DNA of 64,000 nt from Ottelia alismoides (GCA_037367405.1 JAZKJV010002961.1:124001-188000); one strand, 5' to 3'. Shown: positions 9,288 to 19,879, numbered from the stretch's first letter. Made by a program: numbers and translations. The notes: generated by a model not told the origin, from the letters alone.

Positions 9288-10987
9288 ACTCCCCCCTGCT
9301 GAATAGAATCTCGCTCTGTCGAGATGGCATCGCGGAAATTCTGAAGTATATCGGGGCGGAGTTGTTGGAGTTCATCCTCGTCAATCCAGGTGCAATCGGT
9401 AAAAGGTCGTCCCTTCCATTTGACTAGATATCGTCGGAAGAGACCACGTCTAGTCGTCATATCTCGGATATCTGCAATATCTTCAATCTGATCAGCATCG
9501 GTTGCGGCTGGCGGTTGGCGCATATCATCATTGGCGGGAATTGCTACTGGGGTGGCATCGGCCTGTTCATCTCCATGATATAAGAAGAGATCTGATACAT
9601 TGAAGACCGGTGATGTCTGAACGTCTGGCGGCAGGTCGAGTAAATATGCATTGGGCCCAATCCTCTTGAGGATTCGAAATGGACCAATCTTTCGTTCACT
9701 CAATTTTTGGTGGACTCTCAAAGGAAACCTCTCTTTTTTAAGGTGGACCATCACTAATTCTCCAACTCTGAACTCGCTCTCTCTTTGGTGTAGGTTGGCT
9801 TGAGTTTGGTATTTCTGGGTCATGGATTGGAGTTTGGTTCGGATTTCGGTATGGATGTGGGTTAGGTGTTCGACCAGATCCTCAGCAGCTGCACTACTTC
9901 TCCCTTGCATGGTTGTGGGTTTTAGGTCAAGAAATTGGGGAAGTGGAACGCCGTACACACTCTCAAAGGGCGATTTTCCGGTGGACCTATAAGTGGAACT
10001 GTTATATGCGAATTCAGCTTGGGGAAGAATTAGATCCCATTTGGACGGAGAGTCCCCTGCAAGACATCGCAATAAATTTCCTAATGCTCTGTTAACTACT
10101 TCAGTTTGCCCATCTGTTTGTGGATGATAAGCGGTGCTATATTGCAGACGAGTACCAAGACAAGACCAAAGCGTGCGCCAAAAGTGACTCAAAAACCGGG
10201 TATCACGGTCTGAAGTAAAAGAACGAGGGACGCCATGCAAACGGACGACATCACGAAAAAACAAATCAGCGACATGAGATGCATCTGAGGTTTTCCTACA
10301 TGCAATGAAATGTGCCATTTTAGAAAATCGATCCACAACCACAAAAATAGAGTCAACTTTTCGCACAGTGAGGGGTAACCCTAGCACAAAATCCATGGTG
10401 ATATCTTCCCAGGGTCGCAGAGGAATGGGCAGAGGTGTGTACAGTCCAGTGTTCTGCCGGTGGCCTTTAAATCTTTGACATGTTTGACATTTCTGTACGA
10501 ATTTTGTTACATCTTTTCGCAACTGCGGCCAATAAAAACGTTCTTGGAGAAGGATCAAGGTTTTGTCTCGTCCAAAATGTCCAGCTAAACCTCCATTGTG
10601 TAGTTCTGAAATTAAGTTCTCTCGAAGGGACGTGGCCGGGATGCATAGTTGGTGGCCTTTGAATAAGAAACCCTCATGAAGAACAAAAGTGGTTGTTGGG
10701 TCATGCCCAGTACCAACACAGTCGGCATGAACTTGACCGAAGTCAGGGTCAGTGGGGTAGAGGTCTTTGAGAGTTTCAAATCCTATTGTGCTGACGGTCA
10801 TTGTGGTCAGGGCATGTGCTCGCCGGCTCAACGCGTCGGCCACACGGTTCAAGGTTCCGGCTTTGTGTTTGAGATGGAAGGTGTATTCTTGGAGGAAATT
10901 AACCCATTTGGCATGACGCTTGTTAAGAGTTTTCTGGGAGTTCAAATATCTCAGGGCTTCATGATCAGAGTTAAGGATAAAATTCAC
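9275..10987 (-). CDS. pol: Chromovirus RNase H end, integrase and chromodomain
   Basis: 570 codons open. The N-terminus is the last part of RNase H and connection (DHEALRYLNSQKTLNKRHAKW). The integrase has a zinc-binding HHCC module (HNGGLAGHFGRDKT..CQTCQRFKG, about residues 130-170). It also has the catalytic D-D-E triad: D in ITMDFVLGLP, D in FTSDRDTRF, E in DGQTEVVNRAL (about residues 195-300). A GPY/F-type module follows (KIGPFRILKRIGPNAYLLDL). The C-terminus is a chromodomain (RRYLVKWKGRPFTDCTWIDE), which in chromoviruses steers integration toward histone-marked chromatin. All catalytic residues are intact. It should be fused to RT, but a frameshift separates them. Confidence 0.95.
   Translation of the reverse strand: MNFILNSDHEALRYLNSQKTLNKRHAKWVNFLQEYTFHLKHKAGTLNRVADALSRRAHALTTMTVSTIGFETLKDLYPTDPDFGQVHADCVGTGHDPTTTFVLHEGFLFKGHQLCIPATSLRENLISELHNGGLAGHFGRDKTLILLQERFYWPQLRKDVTKFVQKCQTCQRFKGHRQNTGLYTPLPIPLRPWEDITMDFVLGLPLTVRKVDSIFVVVDRFSKMAHFIACRKTSDASHVADLFFRDVVRLHGVPRSFTSDRDTRFLSHFWRTLWSCLGTRLQYSTAYHPQTDGQTEVVNRALGNLLRCLAGDSPSKWDLILPQAEFAYNSSTYRSTGKSPFESVYGVPLPQFLDLKPTTMQGRSSAAAEDLVEHLTHIHTEIRTKLQSMTQKYQTQANLHQRESEFRVGELVMVHLKKERFPLRVHQKLSERKIGPFRILKRIGPNAYLLDLPPDVQTSPVFNVSDLFLYHGDEQADATPVAIPANDDMRQPPAATDADQIEDIADIRDMTTRRGLFRRYLVKWKGRPFTDCTWIDEDELQQLRPDILQNFRDAISTERDSIQQGGVDAA
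9288..9300 (-). other. Polypurine tract of chromovirus
   Basis: On the minus strand AGCAGGGGGGAGT directly precedes the 3' LTR. This is the plus-strand primer site of reverse transcription. The integrase-chromodomain frame reads through it and ends 13 bp inside the LTR. Confidence 0.85.
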
Positions 10988-11305
10988 GCTGGATCAGGTA
11001 ATGTCTCCAATGCTTGAGAGCTTGGACCACGGCATAAAAATTCAACATCATAAGTGGAGTACCGAGATCTGGCATCGTTCAATTTCTCGCTGTAGAAGGC
11101 GACAGGTCGTCCTTCTTGACTGAGGACAGCGCCAATCCCCGACATGTGAGGCGTCACAATCGACCACGAAAATCTTGGTGAAGTCGGGGAGTGCCAAAAC
11201 AGGAGCATGCGTCAATTGACGTTTTAGATTTTGAAAGCTCGTTTCTGCTTCAAGAGTCCAGGCGGGTGCGCCTTCCGCGTGCATTCTACCAATGGTGTCG
11301 CACAA
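10984..11305 (-). pseudogene. pol: Chromovirus RNase H, frameshifted
   Basis: RNase H coding is spread over two frames. [19 protein letters not shown] and KIFVVDCDASHVG (the first catalytic Asp in DCDAS) lie in one frame. The continuation SGIGAVLSQEGRPVAFYSEK and LNDARSRYSTYDVEF (the Glu/Asp region) lies in another. The frame changes near 11150 and again near 10990, where it passes into the integrase frame. At least two single-base indels are implied. Confidence 0.85.
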
Positions 11306-12030
11306 GTGCTGAAGTTCCGAATGAAACGTCGGTAGAAAGAAGCTAACCCTAGAAAGCTGCGAATTTCAGTGAGGGTTTTGGGTACGGGCCAGCTCTGAAT
11401 GGCATGAATCTTTGAGGGGTCAACCTTAAGTCCATCAGCGGTGACAATGTACCCCAGGAAGAGGATTGTGTCAGACATGAAGGAGCATTTCTTAAGGTGG
11501 ACATACAGTTTCTGGGCTCTCAGGGTTTCCAGGACTTGTCGCAAGTGAGTTAGGTGGTCTTCTTTGGTCAAACTGTAGATCAGGATATCATCGAAGTACA
11601 CGACCACAAACTTGCCAATAAAGGGCCGCAATACATGATTCATAGTTCGCATGAAGGTGCTTGGGGCATTCGACAAGCCGAAAGGCATGACCGTCCATTC
11701 ATACAAGCCCTCTTTGGTTTTGAAAGCTGTCTTCCATTCGTCTCCAGGTCGCAGGCGAATCTGGTGGTAGCCACTGCGGAGATCCATCTTGGAGAACAAT
11801 TTGGCACCTGATAACATATCAAGCATATCATCAAGGCGTGGAATGGGAAAACGATATTTGATCGTTATCTTGTTGATAGCTCGACTGTCCACGCACATTC
11901 TCCATGTGCCGTCTTTCTTTGGGGTAAGCAGAGCAGGAACCGCCACGGGGCTCATACTCTCTCGAACATACCCACGTCGCAGCAGATCAGTAACCTGCCG
12001 GTTCATCTCTTCATGCTCACTTGGGCTCAT
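11224..12030 (-). CDS. pol: Chromovirus reverse transcriptase
   Basis: 268 codons from the conserved [20 protein letters not shown] through all RT blocks: [52 protein letters not shown], the catalytic [13 protein letters not shown], and [20 protein letters not shown], ending in the thumb/connection. The two Asp residues of the active site are present. The first ATG here is an internal Met of the polyprotein. Directly upstream a TGA (12031-12033) interrupts the frame where the family has a coding codon, consistent with a C-to-T change. Confidence 0.95.
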   Translation of the reverse strand: MSPSEHEEMNRQVTDLLRRGYVRESMSPVAVPALLTPKKDGTWRMCVDSRAINKITIKYRFPIPRLDDMLDMLSGAKLFSKMDLRSGYHQIRLRPGDEWKTAFKTKEGLYEWTVMPFGLSNAPSTFMRTMNHVLRPFIGKFVVVYFDDILIYSLTKEDHLTHLRQVLETLRAQKLYVHLKKCSFMSDTILFLGYIVTADGLKVDPSKIHAIQSWPVPKTLTEIRSFLGLASFYRRFIRNFSTCATPLVECTRKAHPPGLLKQKRAFKI

Positions 12031-13257
12031 TCAGTAATGGGCTAAGTGGGGTAGGCTGGCTCCAGGGACTAGGTCGATGTGATGTTGAATGTCTCGCAAT
12101 GGGGGCAGTCCTTCAGGCAACTCTTCAGGCATGATGTCAGCGAACTCTTTGATGATGGGCTTTATCTCAGGCGGGACTTCCGGCGGAGTTGTCTCTTGAT
12201 TGTCTACTTCACGTCCCATTAAAGCATAGATGGTGGAGCTCTCTTGTATTTCACGTTGGAATGTTTGGGCTTCCATCAGCAACACAGGGCCCGTAGTCAC
12301 CGTTTTTGATGGTGTCGTTTTATTACCAGTTTGGGCAGTCGCAGCTCGAAGTGTAGCTACTTGGCGAGGGCTAAGGGCTTCACGTTGTGGTCTGAGGGTT
12401 ACGCGCACCTTGTCTATGAGAAAGGTGTAAGTGTTCAGTTTTCCTCGGTGTTCAGTGTCTCGGTCAAATTGCCACGGTCTCCCTAGAAGTATGTGACAGA
12501 CATCCATAGGGGCTACATGGCACCACACCTCGTCCTTATATGACGGACCAATGGAGAAATTAACGAGGCTTTGACGGTGGATCGGGAGTTGAGTACCACC
12601 ACGAAACCATGCCACACTGTACGGTTTCTCGAGAGGTTGAGTCGGCAGACCCAACTTATCTACCATTTCTTGTGAGACGAAGTTCTCAACGCTTCCTCCA
12701 TCAATGATCAGCGAACAGCGTCGTCCTCCTGAGGTGCAGGTGGTTCGGAAGATGCTGCGTCGCAACCATCTATCAGCATCGTGGACAGCGGGGGTGAGCA
12801 GAATGTTTGTGGGCGCGCTGTCAGGAGCGATAAAGTTCTCGTGTTCAATTACCAGGAACGGACCGGAGTCGTCTCCATCCACTCCTAGAGGTTCATAGTC
12901 ATCGGCTCCCATGGCGTCAGCAGTCATCGCAATCGGATCCTCTTCAGGGGATTCTTGCTGGTCAGGGTCGGGGTATTCAGGGTCGTCGGTGGTGCATAGA
13001 TGGACGGGTTTAGCCTTAGGGTTCGGGCACTCTGCTGCTCGATGTCCTTTTTGATAGCATCGGAAGCAAGTATCAGGTCCTACAATAGGTCGGCTTCCCA
13101 AGATGCCTTGACCAGGGTTTCCAGTGGATGGTCGGGCGACGGCAGGAGTTGATGGTTTGGCTTGGGTTTTACCCGCAATGATTGATGAGGAACCCATCGG
13201 TTTGGAGTATGTCATCAGGGTACTGGTACGAGGGACAGAGTTCACAGAGAAAGGCAT
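12031..13257 (-). CDS. gag-pol: Chromovirus gag zinc knuckle and aspartic protease
   Basis: 408 codons. The CCHC knuckle CFRCYQKGHRAAEC (about residues 61-74) binds the RNA. An acidic linker follows. The protease active site is IIDGGSVENFVSQEMVDKLG (about residue 185), where DGGS replaces the usual D-S/T-G, as in many plant gypsy elements. The flap and C-terminal motif HILLGRPWQFDRD follow. The end (LVPGASLPHLAHY) is the pre-RT linker and would join the RT frame directly but for the TGA. Confidence 0.93.
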   Translation of the reverse strand: MPFSVNSVPRTSTLMTYSKPMGSSSIIAGKTQAKPSTPAVARPSTGNPGQGILGSRPIVGPDTCFRCYQKGHRAAECPNPKAKPVHLCTTDDPEYPDPDQQESPEEDPIAMTADAMGADDYEPLGVDGDDSGPFLVIEHENFIAPDSAPTNILLTPAVHDADRWLRRSIFRTTCTSGGRRCSLIIDGGSVENFVSQEMVDKLGLPTQPLEKPYSVAWFRGGTQLPIHRQSLVNFSIGPSYKDEVWCHVAPMDVCHILLGRPWQFDRDTEHRGKLNTYTFLIDKVRVTLRPQREALSPRQVATLRAATAQTGNKTTPSKTVTTGPVLLMEAQTFQREIQESSTIYALMGREVDNQETTPPEVPPEIKPIIKEFADIMPEELPEGLPPLRDIQHHIDLVPGASLPHLAHY

Positions 13258-14207
13258 CTTCCTCGTCTGGGCTTTAGCAAGCTTGATCTCAGCCCGTTCA
13301 GCCTACTTGTAGGCTTCGTCGACATTACGGCAGTTGTGGAGGTATAGTTCATCCTGGATGACTTGGCGAAGGCCTTGCATGTAGCGGGTGACTTCCTGAA
13401 TAGGAGTCTCCTGCAAGCGGTTGCGATGGACTAAGGATTGGAACCCTTCGGTGTACTCCTTCACGCTCATGGTACCTTGCCTCCATGATTGCAGTCGGCG
13501 TACAGATCGCGTCTGTAATCTTCAGGCACGAATTTGGTCTTCAATTTAGCTTTCATTTTGCTCCAGTTGCGGATTTTACTTTTTCCCTTCCGTTTGCGTT
13601 CAGACTGCAAACGGTCCCACCATAGTAAAGCATGTCCTTTTAATTTGATGGTGACAAATTGGACTTTTCGCTCGCTAGGCATGGACTTCCACACAAAGAA
13701 ATGTTCAACGGTTTGGAGCCAATCCAAAAAAACGTCAGGATCTCGTCCTCCGTCAAATTCCGGGACATCGAGACGGATACCTCGATCCCATCCATCGTCG
13801 GACTTGGGTCCATTTCGTGATTGGAATTGATGATCACCATTAGTTTGCGGAGTATAGCCAAAGGTGTATGGATCTGGAGTCTTGGGGAGGAAAGGGGTGT
13901 ATTCTCTGGGTTCTTCTTGTTCACTCTCCTGTGAATGATAATCACTAACATGTCTGTCAGAAGTAGAAGAGCTAGAGTCTCGGGAAGTGCTATTCCGGGA
14001 GTGTGATTTCCGGTTAGTGCGTCGACCTTTGTTGGGAGTTTCATCAGTAAGGTCGTTGCCTATCATACGGCTATTCAGGGTAGCAATTTGCCCACTCATC
14101 CGTTCAACCACTCTTTGCATGTGTTGCATTTGAGCAGCTAGGGATTCTAGCGATAGTTCAGGGTGTGTGGTGTAGGGGGGTTTAGAGCCACTAGGTTTGT
14201 CGGCCAT
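13258..14207 (-). CDS. gag: Chromovirus gag (capsid part), two lesions
   Basis: Opens MADKPSGSKPPYTTHPELS at 14207. A coiled-coil-like stretch (LAAQMQHMQRVVERM) and a Ser/Arg-rich low-complexity region follow. The retrotransposon gag core is FDGGRDPDVFLDWLQTVEHF to KGHALLWWDRLQ (about residues 155-210). Near 13500 a one-base shift ends the 246-codon frame. The continuation (MSVKEYTEGFQSLVHRNRLQ.., 13467 downward) is in another frame. It carries a TAG at 13303-13305 before joining the zinc-knuckle frame. Confidence 0.92.
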
Positions 14208-14365
14208 GGATCCTAGGGTTTTGCTTTCCTTGTTGGTTTTTTTTTGTTTATCCTAGGGTTTGTTTTGTGTTTTCTTTTTTTTCTGTGGTTTTGTTTTGTG
14301 GTTTTTTGCTTGTTTTTTTATATGCAACGAATAAATGGGAGGCAGACGAAATGCAGAATCATGAT

Positions 14366-14377
14366 GCTCTGATACCA
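14366..14377 (-). other. Primer-binding site of chromovirus
   Basis: The minus strand reads TGGTATCAGAGC three bases inside the 5' LTR, the standard site for initiator tRNA-Met. Confidence 0.93.
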
Positions 14378-14380
14378 AAT

Positions 14381-15606
14381 TGATGCAACCAAAGTGTGCA
14401 ATAACATAAATGACGATTCAAGCAATGGAACTATAGAAACAAAATGACGAACGAGATAAATGATGCACGACAGGCCAAAAATCAGCAACAATATTTGTCA
14501 AGTTACTCATGTTTTAGCACCGATTTCAATCCACAAAATTAGGGCAAATAGATGAGTTAAGAGTCTTAGGAAAATTATCACAATATTGCAACGACTAGGG
14601 GTCTCAACGATTCACCAAACCAAATCAACAATACCACAATCCACAACTAATATTTATGTGGTAGAATATGAGAAATGGGCACTCGTACCACAACCGGCAA
14701 GAGAGGTCGTGCTCGCTTCAGATCTGGTCAGGCGTGGCAGTGGCTTGCTTCAGCGATTTCCGGGATGCAGGGGTTGGCGTCGCGAACACGACAACAGGTG
14801 GTCTGGCGGGCGCTGGAGGAGGGCCGGGGTGTCGAGTCGCAGTCGTGAAGGGGCCACGGGGGTTGAGGAGAATGGTAGGTGGCTGGCGAGGTGATGCTGC
14901 GGCTTGAGGGCGAGGCCGAAGGCTGTGGCTGGGGCAGGCGGGATTAGCGCCTGGTAGAGAGAGTCGGGCGGCGCGGGGAAGAGAGGTGTTGCGCGGAGGA
15001 GGGGTGCGGTTGCTGGCGAATGCGATGGGAGGTGGCGTGATCGACAGGCGGGGCGAGTTGGCGTGGGTGAGAGCGGCGGCGAGGAGAGGAAGGAAGGGAA
15101 GTAGAGGAGCGGCGGCGCCGTAGAGGTGGGAAGAGATACGGGAAGAGAGGGAAGAGGAGGGGGCGGAATCGAGTGGAGAAGTGGAATCGGGGGTGGGAGG
15201 GATGGTCGGAGTTGGGAGGAGAGGAGGCGGGGAATGGCGGCGGCGTGGGTTGGCGGGTTAGGGTTTGGAACGAAGGGGGGAAGAAACTGGGGAAGAAAGG
15301 GGTCGGGGAGAGAGGCTGCGGGATCGAGAGATAGGAGAGAGAGAGAGAGAGAAAATTAGAGATAGGAAATTATTAATTCAACTCAACTTGAAAAACAAAC
15401 CTAATACAAAGGGAGCCCTTTATAGAGGCTACTCCCCCTCAAAAGAAGCAACAAATCCCTAAAATTAGGGAAAGAAGAAATCAAAGGGAAAATATAAAAA
15501 GAGGCCTTTTATAATGAGCCTTTTACATGGGACTGAAATAAAATCAAATAGACAAAACAAATGCTAAATAAAATAAATGTCGCAGAGTTGCTATCATGCT
15601 GCATCA
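14381..15606 (-). repeat. 5' LTR of chromovirus
   Basis: 1226 bp, the partner of 8065-9287. The TATA-like CTATAAAGG recurs at about 15419-15427. Differences from the other LTR are mostly single transitions plus a few 1-base indels and an expanded GA run near 15332-15352. Confidence 0.96.
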
Positions 15607-17300
15607 TCGTGGAACTCCTCGGGTGCTGAGGATTGGCTTAGTATCAACTCCACGGCGGAAGTGCTGGAAGGCCCTTCCTCCATCGCCTCAGGCCTCGTTT
15701 CTACCTCTAACTCTTCTGTGACGCTCCTGGAGATGGAGGATGCTGGCGACGCGGGAGGCCTGTCAGAGAAAAGATCGGGGAAGAGGTACAGGAGGAGGAA
15801 TAGGACTCGGACGGTGGTCTCCGAGCCGCAGTCTTGCGCGACTCTTAAGGATGCTGTTGCGGCGGCCGCTGGTCTGGTCCGGTTTGGGGATACACCGGGA
15901 TGGTTCCTTATGAAGATCCTTACTTGGAATGTACGGGGGTTGGGGAGGCGGACAAGAGAAGCAATATGGGATCAAGATTCACAGAATGGGGGTGTGATGT
16001 TGTTATGTTGCAAGAAACGAAACTGCAAGGGGTTAATGATGTCCTCTGGCGGTCGTTTGGTGCGGGAGGATGGGATGAGGTCAGGGCTTTAGATGTGGAT
16101 GGAGCGGCGAGTGGGCTGCTGATTGCGTGGAGCTCGGCGGCTCTCGCCCTTGGACTCGATGCTCAGGGGGAGACATGTAATCTCCGTTCTTTTGGTACGT
16201 GTGGACTCTGCTCTGCCTATTGCTTTGTCATGTATTTACGGCCCTTGCCACGTTACAAGAAAGAACTTTGGGACGATCTGCGTGAGGCAAGCCGGCTGTT
16301 CGAGGAGATCCGTGGCTCCTCGGGGGGGGGGGGGATTTCAATGTACGCTTCATACATCGGATAGGCCCCGGTCTAGGGGTGGTCAGGACCCGGGATCCCT
16401 GGACTTTGCGGAAGTTGTGGACTCTTTAGCGCTCGAGGATTCGATGGCGGGGGATATCGCTTACACGTGGAGGAACACCAACTCCCGCTCCCGTATTGAT
16501 CAGTTCATGGCTTCTACGAACTTCTTGAATATCTCCCTCTTTGTTCTGTGTCTTCTAGGCCTCGAAGTTTGTCTGATCACTCTCCTATTATCTGGGAATC
16601 TGGTGATGCACCCACGGTGAGGGCTTCTTTAGATACAAGAGATGTTGGCTGCTGGAGGATAACTTCAAGGATATGGTGATTTCTCATTGGTCTCAGATAC
16701 AGGTTGAGGGCTCCGCGGTCTCAAAGTTTGCTCAAAAACTCACGTCTTTGGAAAGAGATTATCTTTGTTCAAAAGGGCTTCTAGGGAGGTGAGGACTGCC
16801 GCCAGGATGGAGGCGGAGGGGGTGATCAGCAGCCTTGACGCGTGGAAAATGATAGGGAGCTCTTGCCGAAGGAATTGCTTGCGCGCTCTCTCGCGCAAAG
16901 CATGCGCGGCTGAAGATCAGAAGCGGGTAACTGAATGGCGTCAGAGATCGAGGGGAACCTGGCTCAAGGAGGGGGATGCCAATACGGCTTTCTTTCATCG
17001 TATCGCTAGTGGAAGGAGACACTCTAATGTCTTGCGCTCCATCACGATTAATGACAATCGACTTAAGGGGGACAGGGAGATGGGGAGTGCTATCGTCGCT
17101 CACTTTAAGGATCTCTCTACGAGGTGCATCCCGAGGGTTTGGCGGTGGTCGGGAGGTGGGGCGGCGTCCCTCCCGCCTGCTTTATGTGAGGGCCTGACGC
17201 GGGCGGTTTCGCTGGAGGAGGTTAAGGCGGTTGTTTGGGAATTGAACGCGGATGGGTCTCCATGTCCTGATGGCTTCCCGGTAGCTTTCTATCGGGATTT

Positions 17301-18050
17301 TTGGGAGTTGATGGTGAAGAAGTGCTGGAGGTTATTACTGAATTCTGTGATGGCAATGTGGGTTTTGATCGGATTAATAGGGCTATCATTGTACTGCTTC
17401 CTAAGTCCTCCTCGGCTGAGAGAATTGAGGTGTTTCGTCCCATCTCTATTTCCAACGGCCTCTACCTTATCGTGGCTAAGGTGTTAGCTTTACGACTTGC
17501 TCGAGTCCTCGACTCGATCATATCCCCGGTGCAAACGGCATTTATTCAAGGCAGGCAGATCGCGGATTGCATTACTCTCGCCTCGGAGTTGGTTGCGGAT
17601 TGGATGAAGGAGGGAAGGCATGGGGTACTTTGGAAAGTTGACTTCGCAAAAGCTTATGATTGCCTTGACTGGAAATTCTTGTGGTCGGTGTTGCGGAGGA
17701 GAGGATTCCCGAAAATTTGGATCTCGTGGATGCATCGTTGTGTGACCACGACCTCGTTCTCATTCATGATTAATGGTCGTCCGGAGGGTGGCCTCTTTCA
17801 GCCAAGAAGAGGGGTCCGTCAGGGATGCCCCCTTGCTCTACTTCTTTTTGTTATATCCGCGGATGTATTGGCTCGCATGACTGATCGTGTTGTTGAATCC
17901 GGCCTCTCGGCGGGCTACTCCAAGGGCGGGCTGAGCGTACCCTTGCTTCAGTTTGCTGATGACACCATCTTTTTTATTGAGGGGGGCCTTGCGGAGGTCT
18001 CGGGGATGTCGGCAACACTTGACCTATTTAGCGAGTTGTCGAGCTTATGA
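17301..18050 (+). CDS. L1 reverse transcriptase core (LINE-B)
   Basis: 249 open codons cover the palm of the RT: INRAIIVLLPKSSSAERIEV, FRPISISNGLYLIVAKVLA, VQTAFIQGRQIADCI, KVDFAKAYDCLDWKFLW, GVRQGCPLALLLF and the catalytic LLQFADDTIFFIEGG. The Asp pair of FADD and the Asp in KVDFAKAYD are all present. The first about 15 codons overlap the upstream frame, so the indel lies near 17300-17330. This is the most complete L1 RT in the window. Confidence 0.9.
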   Translation: MGVDGEEVLEVITEFCDGNVGFDRINRAIIVLLPKSSSAERIEVFRPISISNGLYLIVAKVLALRLARVLDSIISPVQTAFIQGRQIADCITLASELVADWMKEGRHGVLWKVDFAKAYDCLDWKFLWSVLRRRGFPKIWISWMHRCVTTTSFSFMINGRPEGGLFQPRRGVRQGCPLALLLFVISADVLARMTDRVVESGLSAGYSKGGLSVPLLQFADDTIFFIEGGLAEVSGMSATLDLFSELSSL

Positions 18051-18803
18051 AAGAATGTCAACAAGTCCAAGGTGGTCCCTTTTAGGCTTTCGGAGGAGGA
18101 GGAGGCGGCTGAGTGTGGTCGTGTATTGGGGTCTCTTCCTAGGGCTTTGCCTATTGAATACCTAGGGATGCCTTTGGTTGCAGGAAGGGCCACGCTCAGG
18201 GATTGGCCGGTGGTCGTCGAGAAGGTGGAGAAGAGGCTGGCCGGGTAGAGGTCGGCCTTGCTCTCAAAGGGGGGACGCCTCGTCCTCCTCAAGGCGGTGC
18301 TCTCCTCTATCCCGGTTTATTTCTTATCGAATCGCAGGATGCCGGTGGGGATTCGAAACTGTCTCGAAAAGCTTATGCGAAGATTTTTGTGGGGCAAAAA
18401 TGGGGAGGTGGCAGGAGGGATGCATTTGGTGGGGTGGGATGAAGTTACCCAAAGCAAGCGTGAAGGTGATCTGGACGTGCGGAGATTGGAGCTCATGAAT
18501 GACACATTCCTTCTTAAATGGGCGAACAGGATTTGGGGCCCTGGTGAAGACTTCTACTCCAAGGTCTTGCGTGAGATTCACGGGGCTAGCGGGGCAATTC
18601 CTTCTCCGGTTGTTATGGTGGAACCCCAGACGCCCTTCTGGCGTGGGGTGTTGGAGGTTTTTTCGAGAAATCTGTCGTTGTTTGTGCCAATTATGGGTAA
18701 TGGAGGTTCCTTCAGACTTTGGAAGGATGATTGGACGGGGAAGGGGGGACTTTGAGCGCGCGGTTCCCTCACCTGTTCGCGTTGGCTGCTGATAAGGATA
18801 CCT

Positions 18804-19454
18804 GTGTCGCCTCTTGCTGGTCGGATGGTAGTTGGTTCCCGCCATTCCTTGCCAATTTCTCTGATCAGAGGCTCGAGGATTTTCTTGGCCTTATGGACGC
18901 CATCAGGGATGCCAGCAGTCCTACTGGCGGGAGGGACCATTGGGCCTGGGGGGGGCCTTTCTCGACGAAGAAAAGCTTATGGGGCAATCTTTAGGCCCTC
19001 GCCGGCTCGGTCGGACATCTTGGTGCGTGATTGTGGGTTCTTTTGGGGCCTGAGGCTCCCCGAACGACTGGGCTTTTTCCTATGGCTCTTTCATAGACAG
19101 AGGTTGATGACGAGGGATCGTTGCGCGAGGTTGCTTGGCAGTGTCTCAGATAGATGCGTCTTATGCGAAAATGCAGTGGAGATCATTGAACGTCTCTTCT
19201 TCGCATGCCCGAAGGTCATTGGGGTTTGGCAGGAAACGGTCGTGGGATGGGCTTGCACTGCTGACTTGGCGGCCTTCTGCGATTTATTGGTGACCAACAG
19301 AAACAGAGACAGGAGGGAGCTCTTATGGCCCGTAGTGAGTTTGTGGGCGATATGGCAGGGCATAAACACAGCTCTTTTCTCAGGACAACGTTTCTATAAG
19401 GAGAACATCCTTGTTCACTGTGCGAGATTGGTAGATGATTGGGTGTTGGTTTAG
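18804..19454 (+). CDS. L1 ORF2 C-terminus with zf-RVT domain (LINE-B)
   Basis: The diagnostic part is LRLPERLGFFLWLFHRQRLM, then DRCVLCENAVEIIERLFFACPKV (about 19060-19230). This is the zinc-binding domain that follows RT in plant L1 elements (C..C....E...H/R.FF.C). The tail LLWPVVSLWAIWQGINTALF corresponds to the usual W..W..RN.RIF ending. The first 90 codons are in a shifted frame and are not meaningful. Confidence 0.8.
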   Translation: MSPLAGRMVVGSRHSLPISLIRGSRIFLALWTPSGMPAVLLAGGTIGPGGGLSRRRKAYGAIFRPSPARSDILVRDCGFFWGLRLPERLGFFLWLFHRQRLMTRDRCARLLGSVSDRCVLCENAVEIIERLFFACPKVIGVWQETVVGWACTADLAAFCDLLVTNRNRDRRELLWPVVSLWAIWQGINTALFSGQRFYKENILVHCARLVDDWVLV

Positions 19455-19879
19455 CTTCTTGTATGGTCTCTTTTTGTCTTCTTTTGTAAACCGCATGTTT
19501 ACTTTATTTTTCTCTTTACTAAATCAGGGCGAACCCCACCGAGTGTCTCCCCCTTTTTTGGGGCCTCAAAAACAAGACGCGAGCAAAATTGCATCCTATT
19601 AGACAAGGACAATAAGAGAGAGATCAAATGGAAAAAATGCTTGAAGCAAAGATGGTTGAAGGAGGAAGGCGCAAACTTGAGGTTTTTTTCATGTGGTGGC
19701 CAGTGGGTGCAAGAGCCGCAATTTGATTCATTCGAGTGATGTGAACGGCGAGGAGTTGGTAGGTGGTTGTCCTATTGGTGAGGTGGTAAAGTGACACTAC
19801 TTTGAGATCAGTAGGCATGCTCCTTGCTATGGTGCTAGATGGCGGAAGAGATATTCCACTTCTAACTCATCCGCAGTTC

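Larger units (their letters stand above)
8065..15606 (-). mobile_element. Complete Ty3/gypsy chromovirus, 7542 bp
   Basis: Flanked by a perfect 5-bp TSD, TCGTG at 8060-8064 and 15607-15611, and inserted in L1 LINE-B. LTRs are 8065-9287 (3' LTR) and 14381-15606 (5' LTR), with TGATGCA..TGCATCA borders. Reading on the minus strand from the right, the order is PBS, gag, zinc knuckle, protease, reverse transcriptase, RNase H, integrase, chromodomain and PPT. That order defines Ty3/gypsy and the terminal chromodomain defines a chromovirus. By eye the two LTRs differ at about 25 positions in 1.2 kb (about 2 %). The insertion is thus young compared with the L1s around it. The coding region carries at least two in-frame stops and two or more frameshifts, so it is not autonomous. 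Confidence 0.97.
15910..19454 (+). pseudogene. L1 ORF2 (endonuclease, reverse transcriptase, zf-RVT), broken
   Basis: Starts MKILTWNVRGLGRRTREA at 15910. The endonuclease continues in a second frame from about 15955 (VVMLQETKLQG; SRIDQFMAST near 16490). After a linker, WRQRSRGTWLKEGDANTAFF (about 16935) begins the RT region. The RT fingers/palm lie in frames 16765-17487 and 17301-18050. A stop at about 18048 precedes the thumb. The region 18170-18755 codes for GMPLVAGRATLRDWPVVVEK- and LLKAVLSSIPVYFLSNRRMP-type blocks in shifted frames. 18804-19454 ends with the RT-associated zinc-binding domain. Several indels and stops make it inactive, but most domains remain. Confidence 0.88.
15612..19560 (+). 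mobile_element. Inner L1 LINE (LINE-B), 3' part
   Basis: The right arm after the chromovirus. It holds the ORF1 end, all of ORF2 and a 3' UTR ending CGAACCCCACCGAGTGTCTC..CCTCAAAAACAA. The 3' UTR motif (CACCGAGTGTCTCCCC) matches the small L1 tail at 3031-3080. Sequence after about 19567 returns to LINE-A coding sequence. Confidence 0.88.
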
